Assembly: GCF_004799515.1 (NCBI RefSeq) | Contig: NZ_SSMX01000026.1 | Span: 372,001-436,000 of the forward strand | Length of the DNA: 64,000 nucleotides | From: Phenylobacterium sp. | Lineage (GTDB): Bacteria; Pseudomonadota; Alphaproteobacteria; Caulobacterales; Caulobacteraceae | Reading direction: 5' to 3' | Program-made: the position numbers and the translations under genes | The notes under the pieces: generated by a model | Seen by the model: only the letters and a program-made list of their open reading frames with translations | Told to the model about the DNA's origin: nothing | Databases searched by the model: none | Part shown: positions 16,624-23,863 of the stretch, piece by piece | How positions within the stretch are numbered: position 1 is the first letter of the stretch | Layout of the letters: every line of letters begins with the position of its first letter

Positions 16624-16944
16624 TCAGTGCGAGCCGCCCGCGGTCTTGAGCGACTGCCAGCGGCGCACTTCCTGCTGGTCGAGGTTGCGGCGCTCGGTGA
16701 ATTGGGCCTGGGTGGCGCAGACCTGCTTGGGGAACATGCTGCCCAGCACTGTCTCGTTGTGACAGACGAGGACGTACTTCTGGATGTCCGAAGCCGAGGG
16801 CGGCTTGGCTTCCGGCGTGATGACCAGTGGACTGACGGTCTTGTCGCCCGGCGTCGCGGCGGGCGCCGGCGAGCTGGTCGAGGACGGTGCTGCGGCCGGG
16901 GCCGCCTGGGTGAAGATGGCGGCGGCAAGCAACGCGGTCAGCAC
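16624..16944 (-). CDS. Small exported hypothetical protein
   Basis: 106 residues with a short N-terminal signal peptide (L-T-A-L-L-A-A-A-I-F-T-Q-A-A-P-A) and a low-complexity A/P/S linker up to about residue 45. The conserved-looking domain follows: Y-V-L-V-C-H-N-E-T-V-L-G-S-M-F-P-K-Q-V-C-A-T-Q-A-Q-F, ending with R-R-N-L-D-Q-Q-E-V-R-R-W-Q. Two cysteines bracket the core and may form a disulfide. Similar small periplasmic proteins are common in this order, but no function is known. Confidence 0.72.
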   Translation of the reverse strand: MLTALLAAAIFTQAAPAAAPSSTSSPAPAATPGDKTVSPLVITPEAKPPSASDIQKYVLVCHNETVLGSMFPKQVCATQAQFTERRNLDQQEVRRWQSLKTAGGSH

Positions 16945-17123
16945 GATACGATCCTCCTGAACCCATAATTGCTACCGCCGATTGCCGATTTCCCGCAACG
17001 ATTTCTGGCGCGGCGAAGAGCGGCGGCGCCCATAGCGGCCGGCGCCTGAGTAGGGTCCTGGCCCTCCCGGCAAAGCTTGCTAGGGTCTCAGGCGACGCTT
17101 TCGATCCGCAAAAGGATGACCCC

Positions 17124-18728
17124 GTGCGCTCGATCCTCCTGGCCGCCGCCATCGCGGCCCTGCCGCTCACCGCCGCCGCCCAGCCCACCAAGGCGACCAG
17201 CGCCTGGTGGGGGCACATCAAGATCTTGGCCTCCAATGCCTTCGAGGGGCGGCTGACCGGCAGCCCGGGCTACTACAAGGCCGCGCATTATGTGGCCGGC
17301 CAGTTCAAGGCGGCGGGGCTGAAGCCGGGCGGCGACGCCGGGACCTACTTCCAGGCGGTGAAGTACCTGGAGGAGAACGTCGACCAGGCCCATTCGAAGG
17401 TGGCGCTGGTGGAGGGCGGCAGGACCACGCCCCTGGCCATCGGTCCGGACCTGACCCTGGGCGCGCGGGACGAACAGCCGAAGACGGTGTCGGCGCCCCT
17501 GGTCTTCCTGGGCTACGGCCTGCACCTGCCGGAAGCCGGCTACGACGACTTCGCCGGCCAGGACCTGAAGGGCAAGGTCGTCGTCGTGCTGGGCGGCGGG
17601 CCGGACACGCTGTCGGCGGCGCTGAAGTCGCACGCCTCGTCCACCGAGTTCCCCAAAGCGCTTGAGGCGGCCGGCGCGGTGGGCGTGATCCGGCTGCAGA
17701 ACCCCAAGGCCATGGATATCCCGTGGCCGCGGATCATCGCGCTGTCCGGCCAGCCGGGGATGCGGCTCGCCGAGCCCGCGCTGCAGACCTATCACCGGGC
17801 GATGTTCTCCGCCTCGGTGAACCCGGAGAAGGCCGAGGCGCTGTTCGCCGGCTCCGGCCACAGCTTCGCCGAGCTGCTGGCGCTCGCGGATGCGCACAAG
17901 CCGCTGCCGCGTTTCGCGCTGAAGCCCTCGGTGACGGCGGAGGTGGCGACGACCACCAAGGCAATCAGCTCGCCCAACGTCGTGGGGATCCTGCCGGGGA
18001 CCGACCCGAAGCTGAAGGCGCAGTACGTGGTGGTGTCGGCCCACCTCGACCACCTGGGGGTCGGCGAGCCGATCAAGGGCGACAAGGTCTACCACGGGGC
18101 CATGGACAACGCCGCGGGCGTGGCCTCGCTGATCGAGACCGCCAAGGGCCTGAGGAAGGCCGGGAAGCCGTTGAAGCGCTCCATCGTCTTCGTGGCCATC
18201 GCGGGCGAGGAGAAGGGGTTGCTGGGCTCCAAGGCCTTCGCCGAGCATCCGACGGTGCCCAAGGCCGCCATCGTGGCGGACATCAACATGGACGAATTCC
18301 TGCCGCTGTTCCCGCTGAAGCACCTGCTGGTGCTGGGCGAGGGCGAGAGCACGCTGGGCGACGCGGCGCGCGAGGTGGCGGCGGCCAAGGGCTACGACAC
18401 GCTTCCCGACCCCGCGCCGGACCGCAACATCTTCGTCCGCTCCGACCAGTACAGCTTCATCAAGACCGGGGTGCCGTCGGTGGCGCTGAAGGTGCAGGGC
18501 CTGCCGGGCTCGCCGGAGGAGAAGATGGAGAAGGACTGGAACACCTTCCGCTACCACTCCCCGCAGGACGACCTGACCCAGCCGGTGGACCTGGCCTCGG
18601 CCGACGCCTTCGACGCCTATCTGCTGGCGCTGCTGACCCAGGTCGCCGATGCGCCGCAGCGGCCGGTCTGGAAGGCGGGCAGCTTCTTCAAGCGCTTCGA
18701 CACGACCGGCGCGGCGACGGGGAAGTAG
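17124..18728 (+). CDS. Exported M28-family aminopeptidase-type peptidase
   Basis: 534 residues from a GTG start with a signal peptide ending near A-A-A-Q-P. A protease-associated (PA) domain lies in the first half (V-F-L-G-Y-G-L-H-L-P, K-G-K-V-V-V-V-L). The M28 catalytic domain follows with its metal ligands in order: S-A-H-L-D-H-L-G, G-A-M-D-N-A-A-G, A-G-E-E-K-G-L-L-G-S, D-I-N-M-D-E and Y-H-S-P-Q-D-D. It is a two-zinc exopeptidase of the periplasm or medium. A GCTAGGGTC sequence at about 17081, preceded by GCAAAGCTT, is a likely promoter -10 region. Confidence 0.9.
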   Translation: MRSILLAAAIAALPLTAAAQPTKATSAWWGHIKILASNAFEGRLTGSPGYYKAAHYVAGQFKAAGLKPGGDAGTYFQAVKYLEENVDQAHSKVALVEGGRTTPLAIGPDLTLGARDEQPKTVSAPLVFLGYGLHLPEAGYDDFAGQDLKGKVVVVLGGGPDTLSAALKSHASSTEFPKALEAAGAVGVIRLQNPKAMDIPWPRIIALSGQPGMRLAEPALQTYHRAMFSASVNPEKAEALFAGSGHSFAELLALADAHKPLPRFALKPSVTAEVATTTKAISSPNVVGILPGTDPKLKAQYVVVSAHLDHLGVGEPIKGDKVYHGAMDNAAGVASLIETAKGLRKAGKPLKRSIVFVAIAGEEKGLLGSKAFAEHPTVPKAAIVADINMDEFLPLFPLKHLLVLGEGESTLGDAAREVAAAKGYDTLPDPAPDRNIFVRSDQYSFIKTGVPSVALKVQGLPGSPEEKMEKDWNTFRYHSPQDDLTQPVDLASADAFDAYLLALLTQVADAPQRPVWKAGSFFKRFDTTGAATGK

Positions 18729-18742
18729 GCGCCTTTTTCGCG

Positions 18743-18767
18743 TCCTCCTCCCACAGGGGGAGGAGGA
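18743..18767. terminator. Hairpin between convergent genes
   Basis: TCCTCCTCCC (18743-18752) pairs with GGGAGGAGGA (18758-18767) across a 5-nt loop, between the end of the M28 gene and the end of the convergent CusF-like gene. No T-run follows on either strand, so it is a weak or factor-assisted terminator at best. Confidence 0.45.
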
Positions 18768-18777
18768 GCGTTGAGCC

Positions 18778-19218
18778 CTAGAACGGCCCGGTGTTCGGGT
18801 TGACGGTCCGTTGCCGGGGTTCCGGCGGGGCGTTGAAGTCCTTGATGGTGGCGATCTGGTTGCTGTCGAGGGTGAAGCGCACCTTCTCGCCGACGGTGAC
18901 CTGGCCCAGCATGGCGGACTTGGCGACCGGGAAGGGCTGGGCGCCCGCCGGCCAGTTCAGCGCGTCCACCGGGTCGTAGGCGATGGTGATCTGCTTGGCG
19001 TCGGCGTCGATGGCCTTGACCACGCCCACGATGACCAGCTGGTTCATCGGCTTCTGCTGCGGCAGCGGGGCCGCGGGCGGGGCGCTGGAACCGCCACCGC
19101 CGCCACCGCCGCCACCACCACCTCCACGGCCGCCGCCGCGCTGGGCGTAGGCGGGGCTGACCGCCATGACGCTGATCGCCATGAGGCTGATGAGGATCGG
19201 GGTGAGGCGCTTGAGCAT
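18778..19218 (-). CDS. Exported CusF-like protein without copper ligands
   Basis: 146 residues with a signal peptide ending at A-Y-A-Q (residue 26), a glycine-rich stretch at residues 28-43 and a C-terminal CusF-type beta-barrel: I-V-G-V-V-K-A-I-D-A-D-A-K-Q-I-T-I-A, then Y-D-P-V-D-A-L-N-W-P and L-G-Q-V-T-V-G-E-K-V-R-F-T-L. CusF binds Cu(I)/Ag(I) through His36, Trp44, Met47 and Met49. Here the tryptophan (W89) remains but the histidine is Tyr81 and the methionines are Gly92 and Gln94, so copper binding as in CusF is unlikely. No cus efflux genes are nearby. Confidence 0.75.
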   Translation of the reverse strand: MLKRLTPILISLMAISVMAVSPAYAQRGGGRGGGGGGGGGGGGSSAPPAAPLPQQKPMNQLVIVGVVKAIDADAKQITIAYDPVDALNWPAGAQPFPVAKSAMLGQVTVGEKVRFTLDSNQIATIKDFNAPPEPRQRTVNPNTGPF

Positions 19219-19315
19219 GGTTGTCCCCCAAACGGCGTGACCTTGAAGCGTGCGCTAAGGGCAAAATACGCCGGAATCATGCCTGGTGATCTCAGGCTTG
19301 CAACCTTTCTCGGCC

Positions 19316-19350
19316 GTGTCCGGACAGGATCGCGGGCCTGTCCTGACAGG
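19316..19350. promoter_or_regulatory. Candidate operator site A, GTGTCCGGACAGGA type
   Basis: GTGTCCGGACAGGA is followed by CCTGTCC, giving the inverted pair GGACAGG-8-CCTGTCC. It lies between the divergent CusF-like gene and lepB. The same 14-mer, followed by CCTGTC, occurs in inverse orientation at 20654-20677 upstream of the RHH-EF-hand gene. Confidence 0.45.
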
Positions 19351-19434
19351 AGTTGGCTGGCGGCGCCAGGGGGCAGGCGGCAGGGATGGCGGGCAGGCCG
19401 CGCCGCGCCTGAGCCGCGCATGAGACCCTTGGCC

Positions 19435-20199
19435 ATGCCTGCCGATCCCTTGCCGCACGCCTCCGCCGCGCCTGCCGTCCCGTTCTGGCGCGAGGTGTGG
19501 GAGATCGCCAAGACCCTGGCCGTCGGCCTGCTGCTCGCGCTGGCGCTGCGCATCCTGGTGTTCCAGCCCAACACCATCCCGTCCTCGTCCATGGAGCCCG
19601 GGATCGTCACGGGGGACTATGTCTTCGTCTCCAAGTGGCCCTATGGCTGGGGCCGCGGCTCGATCCCCTTCAACCCGCCGCTGTTCCACGGCCGGCTGTT
19701 CGGCCAGACGCCGAAGCGGGGCGACGTGATCGTTTTCCACGGCCCGCGCGAACTCCTGATCAAGCGGCTGATCGGCCTGCCGGGCGACCGGGTGCAGGTG
19801 GTCCATGGCCAAGTCTATGTGAACGGCCGGCCGAACCTGCGCGAGTTCCTGGGTCCGGGCGTCGACCACGACGATCCGGGCCGGCCCGTGCCGCGGGTGA
19901 TCGAGACCGCCGAGGGCGGAAAACGCTACCTGACCTTCGGCGGCTCGGCGGACGGCGAGGGCGACAACACCGGCGTCTATGCGGTGCCGGCGGGCATGTA
20001 CTTCTTCATGGGCGACAACCGCGACAACTCGCTCGACAGCCGCTGGCCGAGCGAGGTGGGCGTGGGCTTCGTGCCGGCGGAGATGCTGGTCGGCCGGGCC
20101 GAGGCGGTGCTGGTCTCCTGGCGGCCGGGCGCCTCGGCGCTGAAGCCCTGGACCTGGCTGCACCTCGACCCGCAGCGGTTCTTCCTGCGGGTGCGGTAG
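19435..20199 (+). CDS. lepB: Signal peptidase I
   Basis: 254 residues from the ATG at 19435 (an in-frame ATG at 19420 would add five residues). It removes signal peptides from exported proteins at the outer face of the inner membrane. One N-terminal hydrophobic anchor (T-L-A-V-G-L-L-L-A-L-A-L-R-I-L-V-F) is followed by the catalytic serine box I-P-S-S-S-M-E-P (Ser52) and the lysine box L-L-I-K-R-L-I-G-L-P-G-D; the G-D-N-R-D-N-S-L-D-S-R box is present near the C-terminal end. The usual neighbours lepA and rnc are absent, so this is probably a second or relocated lepB copy. Confidence 0.93.
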   Translation: MPADPLPHASAAPAVPFWREVWEIAKTLAVGLLLALALRILVFQPNTIPSSSMEPGIVTGDYVFVSKWPYGWGRGSIPFNPPLFHGRLFGQTPKRGDVIVFHGPRELLIKRLIGLPGDRVQVVHGQVYVNGRPNLREFLGPGVDHDDPGRPVPRVIETAEGGKRYLTFGGSADGEGDNTGVYAVPAGMYFFMGDNRDNSLDSRWPSEVGVGFVPAEMLVGRAEAVLVSWRPGASALKPWTWLHLDPQRFFLRVR

Positions 20200-20202
20200 G
20201 GC

Positions 20203-20589
20203 TCAGCGCCCGCCGCAAGCGGCGCGGAATTCGGCGTAGGTGATCTGGCCGTCGTGGTTGGCGTCTAGGCGGGCGAGGTCGGCGGGGCCGATGGCCTGGC
20301 GGTCGCGGGCCAGGCAGTCGAACTCGGCGCGCAGGTTCGGATGCGCCAGTGACGGCAGGGCGACGGCGCCCATGGCCGCGGCGATCAGGGCGCCGATAGC
20401 CACACGGGGGGCGAGCCGCGGGACGAGGCGGGCTGGCCGCCTGGCCGGCGTGATCTCGCCCTCGATGAAACCGCGCAGGGCCTCGCTGGCCGAGCGGCCC
20501 TCGTCGCGGCAGCGGGCCATGAAGGCGAGCTTGGTGGGGTAGGGCAGGCGGATCTCGAGCGTCTCGCTCTTCTTCAGCTTGGCGGTCAT
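20203..20589 (-). CDS. RHH-like DNA-binding / transmembrane / EF-hand protein
   Basis: 128 residues from the ATG at 20589. Residues 8-43 read like a ribbon-helix-helix DNA-binding unit: T-L-E-I-R-L-P-Y-P-T-K strand, then A-F-M-A-R-C-R-D-E-G-R-S-A-S-E-A-L-R-G-F-I helices. An arginine-rich stretch (residues 50-62) precedes one hydrophobic segment (63-81), and the C terminus holds one EF-hand loop, D109-A-N-H-D-G-Q-I-T-Y-A-E120, with ligands at positions 1, 3, 5, 7, 9 and 12. This predicts a membrane-tethered regulator with a cytosolic DNA-binding part and a periplasmic calcium site. The RHH call is by pattern only. GCTAGGGTC in its leader is a likely -10. Confidence 0.68.
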   Translation of the reverse strand: MTAKLKKSETLEIRLPYPTKLAFMARCRDEGRSASEALRGFIEGEITPARRPARLVPRLAPRVAIGALIAAAMGAVALPSLAHPNLRAEFDCLARDRQAIGPADLARLDANHDGQITYAEFRAACGGR

Positions 20590-20653
20590 GTCGGTTATCC
20601 CGGGGCCGGGTGGTCGTCGTGACCCTAGCGCAAAGCGCAGTTTGCGTCCCTGC

Positions 20654-20677
20654 GACAGGAGATTCCTGTCCGGACAC
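20654..20677. promoter_or_regulatory. Candidate operator site B, upstream of the RHH-EF-hand gene
   Basis: GACAGGA-GAT-TCCTGTC is a perfect 7-bp-arm inverted repeat continued by CGGACAC, so the minus strand reads GTGTCCGGACAGGA then CCTGTC, as in site A at 19316-19350. It is about 65 bp upstream of the start, where an autoregulatory operator could lie. Confidence 0.45.
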
Positions 20678-20690
20678 GCTGCTTTTGGGG

Positions 20691-20751
20691 CCACGGAGGA
20701 CACGGAATTGCACGGAAGGGCGCTTTCCGTGACGTTCCGTGAATTCCGTGG
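20691..20751. repeat. CCGTG-rich imperfect inverted repeat
   Basis: The 61-bp stretch begins CCACGGA, repeats CACGGAA twice and ends with TTTCCGTG, TTCCGTGAA and TTCCGTGG, so the halves are mostly complementary. It looks like a copy of a dispersed bacterial intergenic repeat. It sits directly before the promoter region of the DUF885 gene. Confidence 0.5.
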
Positions 20752-20800
20752 TTTGAACTTGTCGCGCTTCGCGCGTGGGTGGTCTTTCGGGGGGTCTTGG

Positions 20801-22597
20801 ATGCGGATGAAGCTGTTGGCCGGCGTGGCGCTGGCGGGCGTGGTCTGGGCGGGCGACGCGCTGGCGGCGGATGCGCCGGGGCCGGCGGACGCGAAGTTCC
20901 AGGCGATCTACAAGGCCGAGTGGGCCTGGCGGAAGATCGAGTTCCCGGGCGGCGAACGCGGCGACTCGCCGATCCCCCCGACCCTCGGCCACGTTGACGC
21001 CGTCACCCAGCAGCGGCGGCTGGAGCACTGGCAGGACGTGCGCCGGCAGGTCGACGCCATCGCCGAGGCCGACCTGTCGCCCGCCGAGGCGGTGAACTAC
21101 GAGGTCTACAAGGACCAGATCGACACTTTGATCGCGCAGCAGCATTTCCGCGAGTACGAGAAGCCGTTCAACTCCGACACCCAGTTCTGGTCGAGCCTGG
21201 GCTTCACCGCCTCGCGGACCTTCCACAACGCCGAGGACTACCGGAACTGGATCGCCGAGATCCGCGATGTGCCGCGCTACTTCGCCGACGAGACGGTGAA
21301 CATGCGCGCAGGGCTGGCGCGCGGCTTCACCTCGCCCAAGGCGACCCTGGTCGGGCGGGACAAGTCGGTGTCGATGGTCTCCCAGGCTCCGGACGCCGAG
21401 CACACCTTCTTCTGGAAGCCGTTCGAGCACATGCCGGCCTCGGTGACGCCGGCCGAACAGGCGGCGCTGAAGGCTGAGGCCAAGCAGGCGATCGAGGGCC
21501 AGGCCATGCCTGCCTATGCCAAGCTGCTGACCTTCCTCGACGCCGAGTACATCCCGCACGCTGCCGAGCGCCTGGCCGCCGAGGACCTGCCGGACGGCAA
21601 GGCCTACTACCGCGCCCAGATCAAGGAGTTCACCACGCTCGATATGGATCCGGAGGCGATCCACCAGCTCGGTTTGAGCGAGGTCGCCAAGATCCACGCC
21701 CAGATGCTGGCGGTCATGAAGGAGACCGGCTTCAAGGGCGATTTCCCGGCCTTCCTGGCCTTCCTGCGCAGCGATCCGCAGTTCTACGTGAAGGATCCGC
21801 AGGACCTGCTGAACCGCGCCGCCTGGATCGCCAAGCGGGTGGACGGCAAGCTGCCGGCCTTCTTCGGCTGGCTGCCGCGCAGCCGCTTCGGGATCGAGCC
21901 CGTGGCGCCGGAGATCGCGCCCTTCTACACCTCGGCGCGGGGCGGTACGAACACCTACCTCCTGAACACCTACGACCTGCCGTCGCGGCCCCTGTTCAAC
22001 CTGACGGCGCTCACCCTGCACGAATCCGCGCCGGGGCACTCGCTGCAGGGCGGCCTGGCGGAAGAGCAGGACCAGCTGCCGCCGTTCCGCCGTAACGTCT
22101 ACATCTCGGCCTATGGCGAGGGCTGGGCGCTCTATTGCGAGCGGCTGGGGGTCGAGATGGGGATGTACGACACCCCCTACGACCGCTTCGGCATGCTGAC
22201 CTTCCAGATGTGGCGCGCCGCGCGGCTGGTGGTCGACACCGGGGTGCACCACAAGGGCTGGAGCCGGGCGCAGGCGATCCAGTACCTGCACGACAACACC
22301 GCTCTGGCCGACCACGACATCGAGATCGAGGTCGACCGCTACATTTCCTGGCCGGGCCAGGCGCTGAGCTACTACCTGGGCATGATGGCCATCGTGGAGG
22401 CCCGCGCGAGGGCGGAGGCCGCCCTGGGGCCGAAGTTCGACATCCGGGCGTTCCACGACACGGTGCTGTCCATGGGCAGCGTGCCGATCCCGGTCCTGAA
22501 GGCCCGTATCGACCGCTTCATCGCCGAGGGCGGCCGCGACCCCATGCCGGTGCGCTTCCAGAAGCCCAAGAGCGAGATCGAGGACCCGGCGCCATAG
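20801..22597 (+). CDS. Exported DUF885 family peptidase-like protein
   Basis: 598 residues from the ATG at 20801, preceded by GGGGGG. A signal peptide ends near D-A-L-A-A-D. The DUF885 catalytic signature L-H-E-S-A-P-G-H is in the second half, followed by Y-G-E-G-W-A-L-Y-C-E, which supply the expected zinc ligands His, His and Glu. These proteins are predicted metallopeptidases; substrates are mostly unknown. A second DUF885 gene occurs at 50683-52557. Confidence 0.88.
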   Translation: MRMKLLAGVALAGVVWAGDALAADAPGPADAKFQAIYKAEWAWRKIEFPGGERGDSPIPPTLGHVDAVTQQRRLEHWQDVRRQVDAIAEADLSPAEAVNYEVYKDQIDTLIAQQHFREYEKPFNSDTQFWSSLGFTASRTFHNAEDYRNWIAEIRDVPRYFADETVNMRAGLARGFTSPKATLVGRDKSVSMVSQAPDAEHTFFWKPFEHMPASVTPAEQAALKAEAKQAIEGQAMPAYAKLLTFLDAEYIPHAAERLAAEDLPDGKAYYRAQIKEFTTLDMDPEAIHQLGLSEVAKIHAQMLAVMKETGFKGDFPAFLAFLRSDPQFYVKDPQDLLNRAAWIAKRVDGKLPAFFGWLPRSRFGIEPVAPEIAPFYTSARGGTNTYLLNTYDLPSRPLFNLTALTLHESAPGHSLQGGLAEEQDQLPPFRRNVYISAYGEGWALYCERLGVEMGMYDTPYDRFGMLTFQMWRAARLVVDTGVHHKGWSRAQAIQYLHDNTALADHDIEIEVDRYISWPGQALSYYLGMMAIVEARARAEAALGPKFDIRAFHDTVLSMGSVPIPVLKARIDRFIAEGGRDPMPVRFQKPKSEIEDPAP

Positions 22598-22712
22598 GTT
22601 GCGTACAACAGCGGTCTGCAACGTGCGTGAAACGAACGTCACTGTCAGGCGTTAGCCCGAGACCGCCTCGGTCACGCGACCGAGCCGCTGCTTTTGCCTG
22701 GAGAGAGACCCT

Positions 22713-22829
22713 ATGAAAGCTGCTGTCGCCGCCCTCACCCTGGTCCTGGCCCTGAGCGCGAGTGTCGCGCAGGCCTATCCGCACCATCATTGCTACTGGC
22801 GTCACCATCACCGCGTCTGCCACCGCTAG
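22713..22829 (+). CDS. Tiny exported His/Cys-rich peptide
   Basis: A 38-residue frame beginning ATG at 22713 after a GGAGAGAG ribosome site. The first 21 residues form a signal peptide (A-A-L-T-L-V-L-A-L-S-A-S-V-A-Q-A). The predicted 17-residue mature part, Y-P-H-H-H-C-Y-W-R-H-H-H-R-V-C-H-R, has seven histidines and two cysteines. It resembles the small HHHH-motif proteins annotated in other alphaproteobacteria. Metal binding or redox pairing of the cysteines is inferred from composition. A strong hairpin follows at 22842-22871, supporting a separate transcript. Confidence 0.65.
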   Translation: MKAAVAALTLVLALSASVAQAYPHHHCYWRHHHRVCHR

Positions 22830-22841
22830 GCGGCAGAGTCA

Positions 22842-22871
22842 GGCCCGGGGCGGTTCGCGCCGCCCCGGGCC
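22842..22871. terminator. Strong GC hairpin between convergent genes
   Basis: GGCCCGGGGCGG (22842-22853) and CCGCCCCGGGCC (22860-22871) form a perfect 12-bp stem with a 6-nt loop. It lies between the tiny His-rich gene and the end of the minus-strand regulator gene, and probably terminates both. There is no T-run. Confidence 0.7.
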
Positions 22872-22890
22872 GCGACGCGTTCGTGATGCG

Positions 22891-23400
22891 TCACGCCGCC
22901 TCGGTGGCTCCGACCCTGCCGGTCCGGCCCGCCAGGATGCCGAGCAGCACGTCGTGTTCGCGTGGCGTAAGAGTGGCGAGCGCGTCACTGCTTTGGCGAA
23001 TGCTGGCGGTCAGGGTGGCCGCCTTCGCCTCGGCCTTCAGCGCCGTGCAGACGGCTCTCAGCAGAACCTCGTCGCCGTAGGGCCGTCGGATAAAATCCGC
23101 GGCGCCGGCCTTCATCGACGCGACGGCTCGCGAAACGCCGCCCTCGCTCGCTGTGAGGATGGCGGGATAGGCCCCGCACCGCTCCTGCAGCCGCTGAAGC
23201 AGTTCGAACCCGTCCATGCCCGGGGACCTGAGGCTGGCGACAATGCATCCCGGCGGGAGGCGATGGCACTCGTCAAGGAAGGCGAAGGGGTCGCAGTAGA
23301 TGCGCGACGCGAACCCGGCGGCCTCGAAGAGCGAGGTCAGCGAGCGTTGCGTCGGGGCGTCGCCGTCTATGACGTAGACCTCGGAGTCGGGGTTCATCAT
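22891..23400 (-). CDS. FixJ-like regulator with degenerate receiver and truncated HTH
   Basis: 169 residues from the ATG at 23400. The receiver domain is of the FixJ type, with V-I-D-G-D at the acidic pocket and S-L-R-S-P-G-M-D-G where FixJ has D-x-R-x-P-G-M-D-G: the phospho-accepting aspartate is replaced by serine, and the K-P of the last strand is R-R-P. The C terminus begins a LuxR-type HTH (L-T-P-R-E-H-D-V-L-L) but stops 15 residues later, before the recognition helix; no other frame continues it. It cannot act as a normal phosphorylated DNA-binding regulator. The start overlaps the stop of the DUF6894 gene (ATGA). Confidence 0.78.
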   Translation of the reverse strand: MMNPDSEVYVIDGDAPTQRSLTSLFEAAGFASRIYCDPFAFLDECHRLPPGCIVASLRSPGMDGFELLQRLQERCGAYPAILTASEGGVSRAVASMKAGAADFIRRPYGDEVLLRAVCTALKAEAKAATLTASIRQSSDALATLTPREHDVLLGILAGRTGRVGATEAA

Positions 23401-23678
23401 GTCGGTGCGCCATCGGGCGTGCGCCGAGATAGTCCGCGGCCGGCCAGGCGCGGCGAGTTCGTCGCCATGAAGGTCGGGATGAACAGGATCAGGCACGCCT
23501 CGTCGCGCACCTCCAGCTGCCATTCCTCACCGTCCCAGAACTTCGAGGGATTGGCTTTTAGCAGATCGGCCGAACGGACCACGGCCTGGATGCGCGCGGC
23601 CTCCAGGTTGGGGACCTCGCACCCGACGTGGTCGGGAATATATTCGCCATCGCGGATGTCGAAGAAGTATCGCGGCAT
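23397..23678 (-). CDS. DUF6894 family small protein
   Basis: 93 residues beginning M-P-R-Y-F-F-D-I-R-D-G, the signature of the DUF6894 family found widely in Rhizobiales and Caulobacterales; later V-G-C-E-V-P-N-L-E-A-A-R and W-Q-L-E-V-R-D-E follow the family pattern. Its role is unknown. The stop codon overlaps the start of the degenerate FixJ-like regulator (ATGA), so the two are one transcription and translation unit. Confidence 0.82.
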   Translation of the reverse strand: MPRYFFDIRDGEYIPDHVGCEVPNLEAARIQAVVRSADLLKANPSKFWDGEEWQLEVRDEACLILFIPTFMATNSPRLAGRGLSRRTPDGAPT

Positions 23679-23863
23679 GGAGGGCTCCTCGCGGAAGGCG
23701 GGAGCACATGGACAGCGTCTCTCAGCCGCCGGCGCCTGTGCACGGCCAGCGATGCAACCCTAACCTGCGCCCGACCGGATCGTTCCGGATCAGACGTCGG
23801 AAAGGTCAAGCTCCGGCCGGCGCCGTGGGCGGGCCGGCCAGAGGTCGATGCGTCCTGACGCGG

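Noticed and set aside
20006..22642. A very long open frame on the minus strand opposite lepB and the DUF885 gene
   Set aside because: Its translation is arginine-, histidine- and glycine-rich with no family motifs. The plus-strand genes explain the codon pattern; such antisense frames are usual in DNA of this GC content.
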